Source: Robertmurraya sp047302285 (GTDB lineage Bacteria > Bacillota > Bacilli > Bacillales > Cytobacillaceae). From it: DNA of 64,000 bases. The stretch spans positions 3,286,001-3,350,000 of the forward strand of contig NZ_CP154845.1 of the NCBI RefSeq assembly GCF_047302285.1. The letters are read 5' to 3'. Position numbers and translations under genes: made by a program. Each line of letters opens with the position of its first letter. Position 1 is the first letter of the stretch. Positions 17,403-24,775 of this stretch are shown in pieces. The notes under the pieces are model-generated. The model ran no database searches. It was not told the DNA's origin and saw nothing but the letters and a program-made list of their open reading frames with translations.

Positions 17403-18257
17403 TCATTCGATATTTTCAGTTAATTGGTTCATCATCTCCTTATCCATAGGCCCTACGATTTTTTTTCGAACAATCCCTTGAGAATCAATGACATAACTTG
17501 TCGGAATCGTTATCGCTTGGTATTGTGCAGCCACATCTCCATCTTGGTCGAGTAAAACAGGAAAAGTCACATTTCTCTCTTGCATAAATTGTTTTACATT
17601 CTCTGGCTCTTTTTCTGATTTGGTCAAATTAATGGCGAGAATTTCTACTTTTGAATTTTCCGTTGAATCATAGAAATTCTGCATGTGTGGAATTTCTGCT
17701 TTACAAGGTGGACACCAACTTGCCCAAAAGTTTACGATTACTATTTTCCCTACCATATCAGAGAGCTTTTCCTCAGTGCCATTTACAGTCTTTAGTTGAA
17801 AATCCGGTGCTTTATTCCCTTCATGGAGCCCAATTTCTACTGCCTCTTTACCAGCAGTATTTACTTCTGGCTGATCATGATTCAAAATGAGATTTACTAG
17901 AAAATATCCACTCATAACTGCAAAGGCAAAAACAGCCGTAGTCTGCAGAATCGCAAAATTTGCTATCTTTAATTTTCTGGCTTCCAGAATAAAATAAATT
18001 AGAGCACCAAATATACCTAGAATCAAGCCCTTCATGCCACCAGTAAAATACAATAAAGACATCGGACTTTCAATAACTAATTTCGGCTCCCACAACAGTA
18101 AACTGCCTTTCCAAATTACAAAGGCCCAGAAAACACTATTTAATGTCAGCTCAAACAATTGCTTTCTAGATTCTTCTTCTTGTGAATGCCGTAACCATAG
18201 TTTCAGAATAATAAAACCGATCACAATGGCCATACCAAGAACAAGCCATTTCATCAT
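17403..18257 (-). CDS. Membrane-anchored thioredoxin-like (TlpA/ResA family) protein
   Basis: A 284-aa protein with an N-terminal membrane part (about four hydrophobic spans up to residue 125) and a C-terminal thioredoxin fold. The redox centre is FWASWCPPCKAEIP, and the cis-Pro region is ITIPTSYVID. It would act outside the cytoplasmic membrane as a thiol-disulfide or reductase partner. The first ATG (18257) has no ribosome site. A well-placed AGGAGGAG at 18304-18297 instead points 6 nt ahead to an in-frame ATA at 18290, giving the extra residues EVVQIGSITI. The natural start has therefore probably mutated from ATG to ATA, which fits the decay of neighbouring genes. It lies between two TGA-containing genes. 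Confidence 0.8.
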   Translation of the reverse strand: MMKWLVLGMAIVIGFIILKLWLRHSQEEESRKQLFELTLNSVFWAFVIWKGSLLLWEPKLVIESPMSLLYFTGGMKGLILGIFGALIYFILEARKLKIANFAILQTTAVFAFAVMSGYFLVNLILNHDQPEVNTAGKEAVEIGLHEGNKAPDFQLKTVNGTEEKLSDMVGKIVIVNFWASWCPPCKAEIPHMQNFYDSTENSKVEILAINLTKSEKEPENVKQFMQERNVTFPVLLDQDGDVAAQYQAITIPTSYVIDSQGIVRKKIVGPMDKEMMNQLTENIE

Positions 18258-18357
18258 AATGGTAATAGAACCAATTTGGACAACCTCTATTTGTATCTCC
18301 TCCTTCTATATTTTGAACATTTGTCAAAAAATTCATTTAGACATTTTATATTGGCCG

Positions 18358-18543
18358 CTAAAAAAACCAACTGAACGCTTTATAAATCAGATAAGCGACT
18401 CCTGCCAGGAGCCATACGAAAGTCCCCGGTCATATTGGAAACGGTTGTTTAACCTGTTTTCCATTCCCAGAAACCTTTTTCGGACTAATTCCTCAAGAAC
18501 CATTACTGGTACAATTCTGTGTCTGTCTTTCTTTATTGGACAT
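18358..18543 (-). CDS. Small membrane protein with two in-frame TGA codons: candidate double-Sec selenoprotein
   Basis: An ATG at 18543 with a perfect AGGAGG 7 nt upstream opens a 61-codon frame ending in TAG. TGA occurs at codons 17 (18495-18493) and 38 (18432-18430). Read through, it gives MSNKERQTQNC, then NGS-U-GISPKK, then QPFPI-U-PG, followed by one membrane span TFVWLLAGVAYLIYKAF. So a Cys and a Sec lie six residues apart, and a second Sec sits just before the membrane helix. Each TGA has a hairpin with a UGG-starting loop 23-24 nt downstream. The gene precedes the thioredoxin-like gene, so both may act in one membrane thiol/selenol relay. I do not recognise a named family. The alternative is a doubly mutated pseudogene. 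Confidence 0.6.
18397..18413 (-). promoter_or_regulatory. Candidate SECIS hairpin for the second TGA (codon 38)
   Basis: On the minus strand GGCTCC pairs with GGAGTC (one G-U) around the loop TGGCA. The loop begins 23 nt after the TGA at 18430. It overlaps coding sequence, as bacterial SECIS elements do. Confidence 0.5.
18456..18474 (-). promoter_or_regulatory. Candidate SECIS hairpin for the first TGA (codon 17)
   Basis: On the minus strand GTTTC pairs with GAAAAC (one bulged A) around the loop TGGGAATG. The loop begins 24 nt after the TGA at 18493. This is the weakest of the three stems, but position and loop start match the other two. Confidence 0.4.
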
Positions 18544-18631
18544 CACAATACCTCCTGAGCTTATTTTTAACAAACTAATTTGCACCCTTTAAAGTGACTT
18601 TACTTTACATCCCATTAAATCAAGCCCCTTT

Positions 18632-18645
18632 TACCCATAAGGGTA
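18632..18645. promoter_or_regulatory. CsoR-type operator upstream of the small TGA-containing gene
   Basis: TACCCATAAGGGTA is a TACCC-N4-GGGTA palindrome of the type bound by CsoR/CstR-family repressors. It sits about 90 bp before the start of the small selenoprotein candidate and so would control that gene and the thioredoxin-like gene. Confidence 0.55.
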
Positions 18646-18680
18646 TTATTATCATCAAAATAAAAGAGGCCGATCCTCTC

Positions 18681-18938
18681 TTATCTGCTTTTCACCAAGA
18701 GTTCAACTGCTTCACTTACAATGTCTTCCATTTATTTCTGGTGTTCTGCGTTTTGAACACATTCTACTAAGTTTGTGCTAACAATCACGCCAATTGTACG
18801 ATCAATGGCTGCTCTCGTAGCAGAAAGCTGTGTAATAACTTCTTTACAATCTTTGTTTTCTTCCATCACTCTTAAAATACCTCTTAATTATCCCTCAATC
18901 CGTTTAACTCTATTTTTCATTTGAACATAATATTTCAT
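18681..18938 (-). pseudogene. CsoR/CstR-family repressor, broken by two stops
   Basis: The frame reads MKYYVQMKNRVKRIEG-stop-LRGILRVMEENKDCKEVI, then STNLVECVQNAEHQK-stop-MEDIVSEAVELLVKSR. This is a complete-length (about 85 aa) metal- or persulfide-sensing CsoR/FrmR-type repressor with Cys at DCKEV and VECV positions. Two TAA codons (18890-18888 and 18734-18732) interrupt it. The first replaces the Gln of the family motif RIEGQ, a single C-to-T change. TAA is not read as selenocysteine, so the gene is inactive unless these are sequence errors. Confidence 0.8.
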
Positions 18939-18980
18939 AAATTAACCTTTCTTAAAAGGAATAAGGTGCTCATATTTCCA

Positions 18981-19004
18981 CTTTATACCCCTAAGGGTAT
19001 AAAG
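18981..19004. promoter_or_regulatory. CsoR-type operator upstream of the broken repressor gene
   Basis: CTTTATACCC and GGGTATAAAG form perfect 10-bp arms around CTAA. The TACCC-N4-GGGTA core matches the second site at 18632. The position 43 bp before the repressor start fits autoregulation. Confidence 0.65.
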
Positions 19005-19019
19005 TCAACCGAAACATAG

Positions 19020-19072
19020 AGACGGCCCTTCTATTTCCTTCGAGATCCGAAGGAAACAGAGGAACCGTCCCC
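19020..19072. repeat. REP-like imperfect palindrome
   Basis: GACGG...CTATTTCCTTCG and CGAAGGAAACAGAGG..CCGTC form two arms of about 22 bp with a few mismatches around a short centre. Such GGGACGG-type palindromes are common dispersed repeats in Bacillaceae. It abuts the truncated hxlR fragment that follows. Confidence 0.55.
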
Positions 19073-19080
19073 TTATTTAA

Positions 19081-19254
19081 GAAGACGGAATCGTAGGACG
19101 TCAAGTTTATGCAGAGGTTCCACCGAGAGTAGAGTATTATCTAAGCGATTTAGGAAACACACTAAGACCAATTATTAATGTAATGGCAGAATGGGGTTTA
19201 GGTTATCAAGCAATGATTAATAAGGAGTCACATACAGAAAAAATGGATATATAG
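19081..19254 (+). pseudogene. HxlR-family regulator, C-terminal fragment
   Basis: The plus strand reads EDGIVGRQVYAEVPPRVEYY, then LSDLGNTLRPIINVMAEWG and a short tail to TAG. This is the wing and C-terminal helix of an HxlR-type winged-helix regulator. The N-terminal two thirds, including the recognition helix, are missing, and a TAA lies directly before the fragment. The break coincides with the REP-like palindrome. Confidence 0.75.
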
Positions 19255-19585
19255 GAAATCAAATTCTTTTACAGGATAAATTGATTCCAAGATAGTAACA
19301 AGCCAACAGGCGACAGAGTTTCGACCAACAAAGATTGGATAAAATCAAACTTGCTGAAAGCCTCTTAGCCAAACGTATGTAAACACGTTAAACCGTAACA
19401 TTTTTATTATTTTGTCATATTTGTGTTATGCATCCCATTCCAATCATGATCTACATAATGTAGTCAGATGATTCGTAAGTCTTCTATAATTCCCCCTATT
19501 TAAAAACTAGTTTTATGAACTTGAATTCGATTATATGATAATATAAATATTGAGAAAATTTAAAAATGGAGAAGGAGAGTCATTC
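19255..19585. other. Intergenic region; no gene seen
   Basis: About 330 bp between the hxlR fragment and the M3 peptidase gene. One stretch (19337-19380) reads RLDKIKLAESLLAKRM in one frame and could be debris of another gene, but it is too short to name. Confidence 0.3.
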
Positions 19586-21283
19586 ATGGCACAACAATTA
19601 AGTCATAACTATTATAAAGAATTAATTGATTTACAGGATGTAGACGGATTAGAAGCTCAAATTCAACGTTTACTCGATGTCCCAATTGAATCCGTTTCAG
19701 ACCTAGAAAATTGGTTAAAAGATGAAAAGAATGTAATGATTCAAATTGAAGAAGCGATGACAGGTCACCAAGTGGACTTCCTTCGAAACACTGAGGATGC
19801 AGAAATTAAATCTACTTATCTTCATGATCAGCAAGTCGTCCAACCTCTTTTAATGAAATATGAAGCCAAACTGAATGAAAAATGCTGTAATTCTCCTTTT
19901 TTTCACCAATTAGAGGACAAACGTTACGGCCTTATGCGAACAGTACGTGAATCCAAAGTTAAATTGTTCAGAGAAGAAAACATTCCTTTGATGGTAAAAG
20001 AACAAGAAATTGCTACTAAATATAGTGAAATTATGGGAGGCTTAACCGTTGAGTGGGATGGTGAGGAAAAGCCTTTCCCGTTTATCCAATCCCAGCTCGA
20101 TCATCTAGACCGAGCCGTTCGCGAAAAAGCTTTTAACAAGATGGGGTCAGCCTTTCGTCAAATTAAGCCAGAAATGGATGCCCTCATGAATGAACTCATT
20201 CAAGTCCGCCATCAAATTGCTTTAAATGCGGGATTTGATAATTATCGCGATTATATGTTCGTCGTCAAAAATCGTGAGTATTCGGTCAAAGATTGCTATG
20301 ACTTCCATGAAAATACAGAAAAACATATTATCCCAGCATGGAATCGACTCGCAGACGTTTTTAAATCCAAACTTGGTGTTGATACCTACCGCCCTTGGGA
20401 CAACACGGCTAAATTGATGAAAAATCCTCCATATGCCGAAGTCTCTACTCTTATGGATGGTGTATCAGAAATGTTAGGTAAAACCGATCCTTATTTTGCA
20501 GAGCGATTTGATTATATGAGAGAGAATGGGTTACTAGATCTTGGTGATCGAAAAGGAAAAAGCCCAGGTGGTTTCTGTACCTTCTTACCTGTCTCTGGGG
20601 ATACCTTTGTTTTTGCAAACATTAGTCCATCCTTTTTCTCACTAATCGCCTTAATTCATGAGATGGGTCATGCGGTAAATGGATACCTTGAGTTTTCCGA
20701 GCACGGTCCTATAGAAGACTACCAACTCCGATCGGAAGTAGCTGAGTTGTATTCTCATGGAATGGAATTGCTCTTATTGGATAAGCTTGATCGTTTTTAT
20801 CCAGATGAGGAAGACTTTAAAAGTGCGCAGAGGGAAGAACTGAGAAGAGCCTTTACGATGTTGTTCGGTCCATTATCAGGAGATCTTTTCCAGCATTGGA
20901 TGTATATGAACCCTAACCACACGGCTAAAGAGCGTGATCAAAAATACTTTGAAATCTCCAAACGTTATGGTTTAAACCCTGTCGACACTACTGGGTTTGA
21001 AGAAGAAATTGGGATGAGCTGGGCAGGCACCATTCATTATTTCCAGTATCCTTTTTATAATATTGAATACTCCATGTCGATGCTTGGCGCTCTACAATTA
21101 CTTGAGAATTATCAGAAAGACCCAAAACAAGCGATTGAATCCTTTAAAAAAGGTGCGAGTGCGGACTACAATCAATCCATTGCAGCCATTTATGAAGAAA
21201 CTGGCGTCAGCTTTGATTTTTCAGAGCCAGCCGTTAAACGTATGGGTGAATTCCTAGAAAAAGTGATACAAGATATTCATTAA
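19586..21283 (+). CDS. M3-family oligoendopeptidase
   Basis: A zinc metallopeptidase of 565 aa, a cytoplasmic oligopeptidase of the M3 family. The zinc site is LIHEMGHAVNGY (HExxH near residue 360) with the downstream Glu in EVAEL. Other family segments are RSEVAELYSHGME and MSWAGTIHYFQYPFYNIEYS. The ATG at 19586 has GGAGAAGGAGAG just upstream, and the in-frame start 12 codons earlier has no such site. It is monocistronic, with its own terminator. It is distinct from the PepF-like protein encoded at 53.5 kb. Confidence 0.92.
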   Translation: MAQQLSHNYYKELIDLQDVDGLEAQIQRLLDVPIESVSDLENWLKDEKNVMIQIEEAMTGHQVDFLRNTEDAEIKSTYLHDQQVVQPLLMKYEAKLNEKCCNSPFFHQLEDKRYGLMRTVRESKVKLFREENIPLMVKEQEIATKYSEIMGGLTVEWDGEEKPFPFIQSQLDHLDRAVREKAFNKMGSAFRQIKPEMDALMNELIQVRHQIALNAGFDNYRDYMFVVKNREYSVKDCYDFHENTEKHIIPAWNRLADVFKSKLGVDTYRPWDNTAKLMKNPPYAEVSTLMDGVSEMLGKTDPYFAERFDYMRENGLLDLGDRKGKSPGGFCTFLPVSGDTFVFANISPSFFSLIALIHEMGHAVNGYLEFSEHGPIEDYQLRSEVAELYSHGMELLLLDKLDRFYPDEEDFKSAQREELRRAFTMLFGPLSGDLFQHWMYMNPNHTAKERDQKYFEISKRYGLNPVDTTGFEEEIGMSWAGTIHYFQYPFYNIEYSMSMLGALQLLENYQKDPKQAIESFKKGASADYNQSIAAIYEETGVSFDFSEPAVKRMGEFLEKVIQDIH

Positions 21284-21312
21284 TGGAGTGGTAGCATCAG
21301 ACGTTCGCAAAT

Positions 21313-21346
21313 AAGGCACAACTAGCGTGATATCTAGTTGTGCCTT
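21313..21346 (+). terminator. Terminator of the M3 peptidase gene
   Basis: A perfect 13-bp stem (AAGGCACAACTAG / CTAGTTGTGCCTT) with an 8-nt loop, followed by TTGC. Confidence 0.88.
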
Positions 21347-21491
21347 TTGCATTACTCATAAAATATCTGTCTGAAAACATTCCGATTGTTCGAGAAAAAG
21401 AAAGTATGAGGATCTACTATCCTTTCAATTAAGTTACATATAACAAAACAAGCCCAAACTTTTTATACAAAAGGATTTGAGCCTTTTAAAT

Positions 21492-21530
21492 TTAATGACC
21501 TGTGAGGGACTTGAACTCCAGACTCTCACC
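21492..21530 (-). repeat. tRNA-Val 3'-end fragment (possible attachment-site copy)
   Basis: The first 25 bp are identical to 27610-27634, which covers the 3' acceptor and most of the T-arm of the intact tRNA-Val; the next bases diverge. The fragment has the same orientation as the tRNA and no 5' half. A 3'-end duplication downstream of an intact tRNA is the footprint left by tRNA-targeting integrases. AAGGATTTGAGCCTTTT just before it is partly repeated at about 22447-22463. Confidence 0.65.
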
Positions 21531-21637
21531 TTTCAATCTTAATTATGTGAATCAATCTAGTGCGACTCAGTTAAATATGTCTAATTGAGCACTGCAAGGT
21601 TTTCAAAACAAAAAAACGCCATCATATTGACAGCACT

Positions 21638-22030
21638 TTATAAATTCTTATAACTTATCCCTAATGAGGAGAAATCCATTATCATATTAATTTCCAACAT
21701 AAAATCAAGTCCTATAAAACCATCAAAACCGTAAGAATCCTTTGTTATTCCTAACTGAAGAGGGAAATTATTTAATAACTGCCCATCAATAAATAAATCA
21801 TTGACTATTTGTTGATTACATACCTCTCCTTTTCCACCTATTCCATACATAGTTATAGGTATACCATTAATATAATCAATATATATATCAATTTCTGCCA
21901 TTAAGTCAGTATCAAAAATAGTAACTGAACACCCTGTATCTACTAAAACATTATCTAGCTCTAATCTAGTTCCCTTATACTCTAAAACCAATTTAGCTAA
22001 TAATAGGCCGTTTTCTACTCTTAATTCCAT
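21638..22030 (-). CDS. Retropepsin-like aspartyl protease domain protein
   Basis: A 130-aa protein with the single-domain aspartic protease motif VLVDTGCSVTIFDTDLM (D-T-G) near residue 31 and a later FIGLDFML strand. Retropepsin-like enzymes act as dimers, which fits this length. It has no signal peptide. The start overlaps the end of the upstream 88-aa gene by 10 nt, so the two are co-translated. The target is unknown. Confidence 0.75.
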   Translation of the reverse strand: MELRVENGLLLAKLVLEYKGTRLELDNVLVDTGCSVTIFDTDLMAEIDIYIDYINGIPITMYGIGGKGEVCNQQIVNDLFIDGQLLNNFPLQLGITKDSYGFDGFIGLDFMLEINMIMDFSSLGISYKNL

Positions 22031-22287
22031 CTTCCGCCTCGTACACCATTAAAAAATTTTTCAATTACTTCTGGTTTTTCTTTAGATGTATGAAAAACAT
22101 ATATTTCTTTTTCTGGGTTTTCTTTGTGAGTTTTTTTGTATGCGTTCCATGCATCCATATTATCTTCAAAAATTGAGATGATAGACATTTCTTCAACTGT
22201 TCGAATTCTGTCTTTTGATGTCGTAGATAATGCTTCTACTAATACTAACTTATCTGGATATTGATCACGTATTAACCCCCACTCCAT
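22021..22287 (-). CDS. Hypothetical protein, partner of the retropepsin-like gene
   Basis: I do not recognise this 88-aa acidic protein. It begins MEWGLIRDQYPDKLVLVEAL and contains a possible alpha/beta fold with IYVFHTSKEKPEVIEKFF near the end. The ATG at 22287 sits 7 nt after GGAGGG; the ATG two codons earlier is too close to it. The 10-nt overlap with the aspartyl protease gene suggests a functional pair. Confidence 0.6.
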   Translation of the reverse strand: MEWGLIRDQYPDKLVLVEALSTTSKDRIRTVEEMSIISIFEDNMDAWNAYKKTHKENPEKEIYVFHTSKEKPEVIEKFFNGVRGGRWN

Positions 22288-22461
22288 CTTCATCCCTCCA
22301 CATTCATTCTTAATCTAATTTTAGCACATACTTACATGTTTACTAAGCCAATTTGAACATGATTTAACGAAAATATTGGCATTACCACACTTTCGACAAT
22401 ATCAGCTATTTTTCTCAAACATAAAAAGACCCAAGCCCCGAAACACAAGGATTTAAGCCTT

Positions 22462-22672
22462 TTAATTGATGACTATAAAATCTTTATTTACTTATTTAGC
22501 AATTTCTTCAACTGTTTAAATCACACGTTTGTAAAGACTTGAAAAGACATGGTCAATATTTGCCCTTTTAAACAATGCTTGAATGAATCCTTTTTCTGTT
22601 AATAATTAATGGTGAATCAGCAGATTGCCCCACCGCTTCACAATGTCTAATTATGTAAATGTTCTTATTCAT
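22462..22672 (-). pseudogene. Histidine-phosphatase-family protein, broken
   Basis: After GGAGGAAAT an ATG opens MNKNIYIIRHCEAVGQSADS, with the RHxE-like motif of phosphoglycerate-mutase-type phosphatases. The frame then shifts; the continuation reads IQALFKRANIDHVFSSLYKR in another frame, with stops at the later codons R-V-I-stop and A-K-stop. The C-terminal half is absent. It lies 19 bp after the nudix gene and was probably its operon partner. Confidence 0.7.
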
Positions 22673-22691
22673 ATTTCCTCCTTAACTAACC

Positions 22692-23132
22692 TTACAATGA
22701 AATATTTGCATTCTTAATGTTCTCAGCCCTTTTAATACTCTCCTTTAAATAATCGGGAGCATTAGGGTGTTCATATATTTGTTGAGCTGTCATCCAGTTT
22801 ACAGACTCTATTTCGTCATGACTATTGGCAATTGCCTTACCAGATTCATATTCACATAGAAAAACTATATCAACTACATTTTTACGCGAATCTGCTACAA
22901 AAGATGTACAATGAACGTATTTTAATTGTTCTTTCACCTTTACACCCACTTCTTCATATATTTCACGTTTCACCGTTCTTTCTAAAATATCTGATGAATT
23001 TCCTTCCTGTTCAACCTTACCGCCAACAAGAGATAGTAACCCACCTGCATGTTCTTCTTTTTTACTCCGTTCAATAATTAACCATTTATCATCTTTAAAA
23101 ATGGCACCCTCTACATTTACAATGAACAACAT
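22692..23132 (-). CDS. Nudix hydrolase
   Basis: A 146-aa Nudix-family pyrophosphohydrolase. The Nudix box ends in REIYEEVGV, matching REUxEExGU, and is preceded by LVGGKVEQEGN with a slightly longer spacing than the standard box. It likely cleaves a nucleotide-type diphosphate (house-cleaning); the substrate is unassigned. GGAGGTAAGT precedes the ATG. It forms an operon with the broken histidine-phosphatase gene downstream. Confidence 0.85.
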   Translation of the reverse strand: MLFIVNVEGAIFKDDKWLIIERSKKEEHAGGLLSLVGGKVEQEGNSSDILERTVKREIYEEVGVKVKEQLKYVHCTSFVADSRKNVVDIVFLCEYESGKAIANSHDEIESVNWMTAQQIYEHPNAPDYLKESIKRAENIKNANISL

Positions 23133-23683
23133 ACTTACCTCCTCAGTCCAATTATTTATATTTACACTTTTCAGAAAACTATAAGACTATCGTTAATTAA
23201 AATACCTTCTCATCATTCAATTAGTTCTTAATTTATTTTAACCAGCAAATGGACTCCTAATGAATTTTCACATAACCCTGTTGGTAATACAACTAAAGTA
23301 TGGTTCTCAAATGTATGAGGTGCCGGTTTCGACATCCATACAAATCACATGGGCACTATCATTCCCTATCGGTAGCTCGTGGTTTTAATAATTGTTTCAA
23401 TACATATTGAATGAGACATGACAACTTACATGAAATACTTTAAGAGGAGTCGGATTTCTCATTGTTAAAAATGATCTCATTCTTATGCTGATACTTTGGT
23501 TGCCAAAGAAGATAAATTTTAGCCGACATAGCTAGCAATACGTTGCCATCAAATTGGTCTCATTTACAGTCGGGCTTACTGAAAAGATTTAAATAGTTGC
23601 ACTGAAACTAGCCTATTTCTTGAATAAATGTTAATTCATAGGTAAAAATATCCATATAAAAATAGAAAATATGGAGGATATTG
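23133..23683. other. Intergenic region between divergent nudix and germination genes; no gene seen
   Basis: About 550 bp of AT-rich sequence without a supported ORF or RNA. The last part must hold the forespore-type promoter of the germination operon, but I cannot place it with confidence. Confidence 0.4.
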
Positions 23684-24775
23684 ATGAATACTAAGCTTAT
23701 TAGTGCCATTCATATATATGCACTTATGATTATGTCGACCGGCTTTATGGTACATGTCCTTATCATCCCAATACTGCTATCCACCTCTAACAGAGATTCT
23801 TGGTTAAGTGTCATTATCAGCACAATTCCTTTTATTCTTTGGATCTTACTCCTCTTCTTTCTATATAAAAAAATGTACAAACAAGAAGACATACTTTCAA
23901 TATTACGAAAAACACTACATTATAATTGGATATACATTATTTTCATAACCCTACTAGGATCCTATTTCTTACTAGTTGCGTTAATTACTTTAAAATTCAC
24001 ATTTTTATGGGCAAAAGGGAGTTATACCTTCGATACTCCGGATATTGTCATTATAACAACGTTCGCCATGATTTGTTATTATGCGACATCTAAAGGAATA
24101 CTAACAATAAGTACCATATCATTCATATCATTGCCCATTGTTTCTATTTTTGGTTTTTTTGTTGGAATAGGAAATTCTCCAAATAAAAATTACGAGTTGC
24201 TCTTCCCTATTTTTGAAAATGGGTACAGTCAATTTTTACATGGAATTATGTATTCATCTTCTGGGTTGTTTGATATCGTTTTCTTTTTGTTTTTGATTCC
24301 TTTTATCAAAGATAGACTAAAAACAAAGTGGCTTATCGTCACTGGAATTACGCTAGTATTTTTAATCTTAGGACCCCTGACAGGAGCCATTTCTGAATTT
24401 GGACCACACGAGGCAGTAAAAATGAGAAACCCTGCCTATGAGGAATGGAGACTATTAAAAATTGGAGTACACATTACCCGTTTAGATTTTCTCTCTATTT
24501 TTCAATGGCTTTCAGGTGCATTTGTTCGTATTAGCTTATCGATGTTTATTGTCAACAGGATATTCACTTTGAATGGGAGTAAAAATTGGGTACTCCCTAC
24601 CCTATATCTCGTTATTATCATAAGTGCGTATATTCCATGGGATGCAAGTTCATTTTTTTTATTCTTAAAGAACTATTATTTTCCTATTAGCCTTGCATTT
24701 CAAGTAGGCATCTTTCTATTATTTCTAGTATTGATACATTTGATGGGGGTTCAACATGAAGAAAAAACAGACTAA
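23684..24775 (+). CDS. GerAB-type spore germinant receptor subunit B
   Basis: A 363-aa integral membrane protein of the spore germination permease family (APC superfamily), with about ten hydrophobic spans. GGAGG lies 6 nt before ATG 23684; the TTG one codon earlier is less likely. In germinant receptors the B subunit binds the small-molecule germinant in the inner spore membrane. The order here is B-A-C. The 3' end overlaps the A-subunit gene by 20 nt. Confidence 0.88.
   Translation: MNTKLISAIHIYALMIMSTGFMVHVLIIPILLSTSNRDSWLSVIISTIPFILWILLLFFLYKKMYKQEDILSILRKTLHYNWIYIIFITLLGSYFLLVALITLKFTFLWAKGSYTFDTPDIVIITTFAMICYYATSKGILTISTISFISLPIVSIFGFFVGIGNSPNKNYELLFPIFENGYSQFLHGIMYSSSGLFDIVFFLFLIPFIKDRLKTKWLIVTGITLVFLILGPLTGAISEFGPHEAVKMRNPAYEEWRLLKIGVHITRLDFLSIFQWLSGAFVRISLSMFIVNRIFTLNGSKNWVLPTLYLVIIISAYIPWDASSFFLFLKNYYFPISLAFQVGIFLLFLVLIHLMGVQHEEKTD

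Noticed and set aside
18681..18938. A third Sec-type gene in the csoR-like frame
   Set aside because: Its stops are TAA, not TGA, and the first replaces a conserved Gln; recoding is not expected, so it is a pseudogene.
21492..21530. A second functional tRNA gene
   Set aside because: Only the acceptor 3' strand and most of the T-arm are present; no anticodon or D-arm can be formed.
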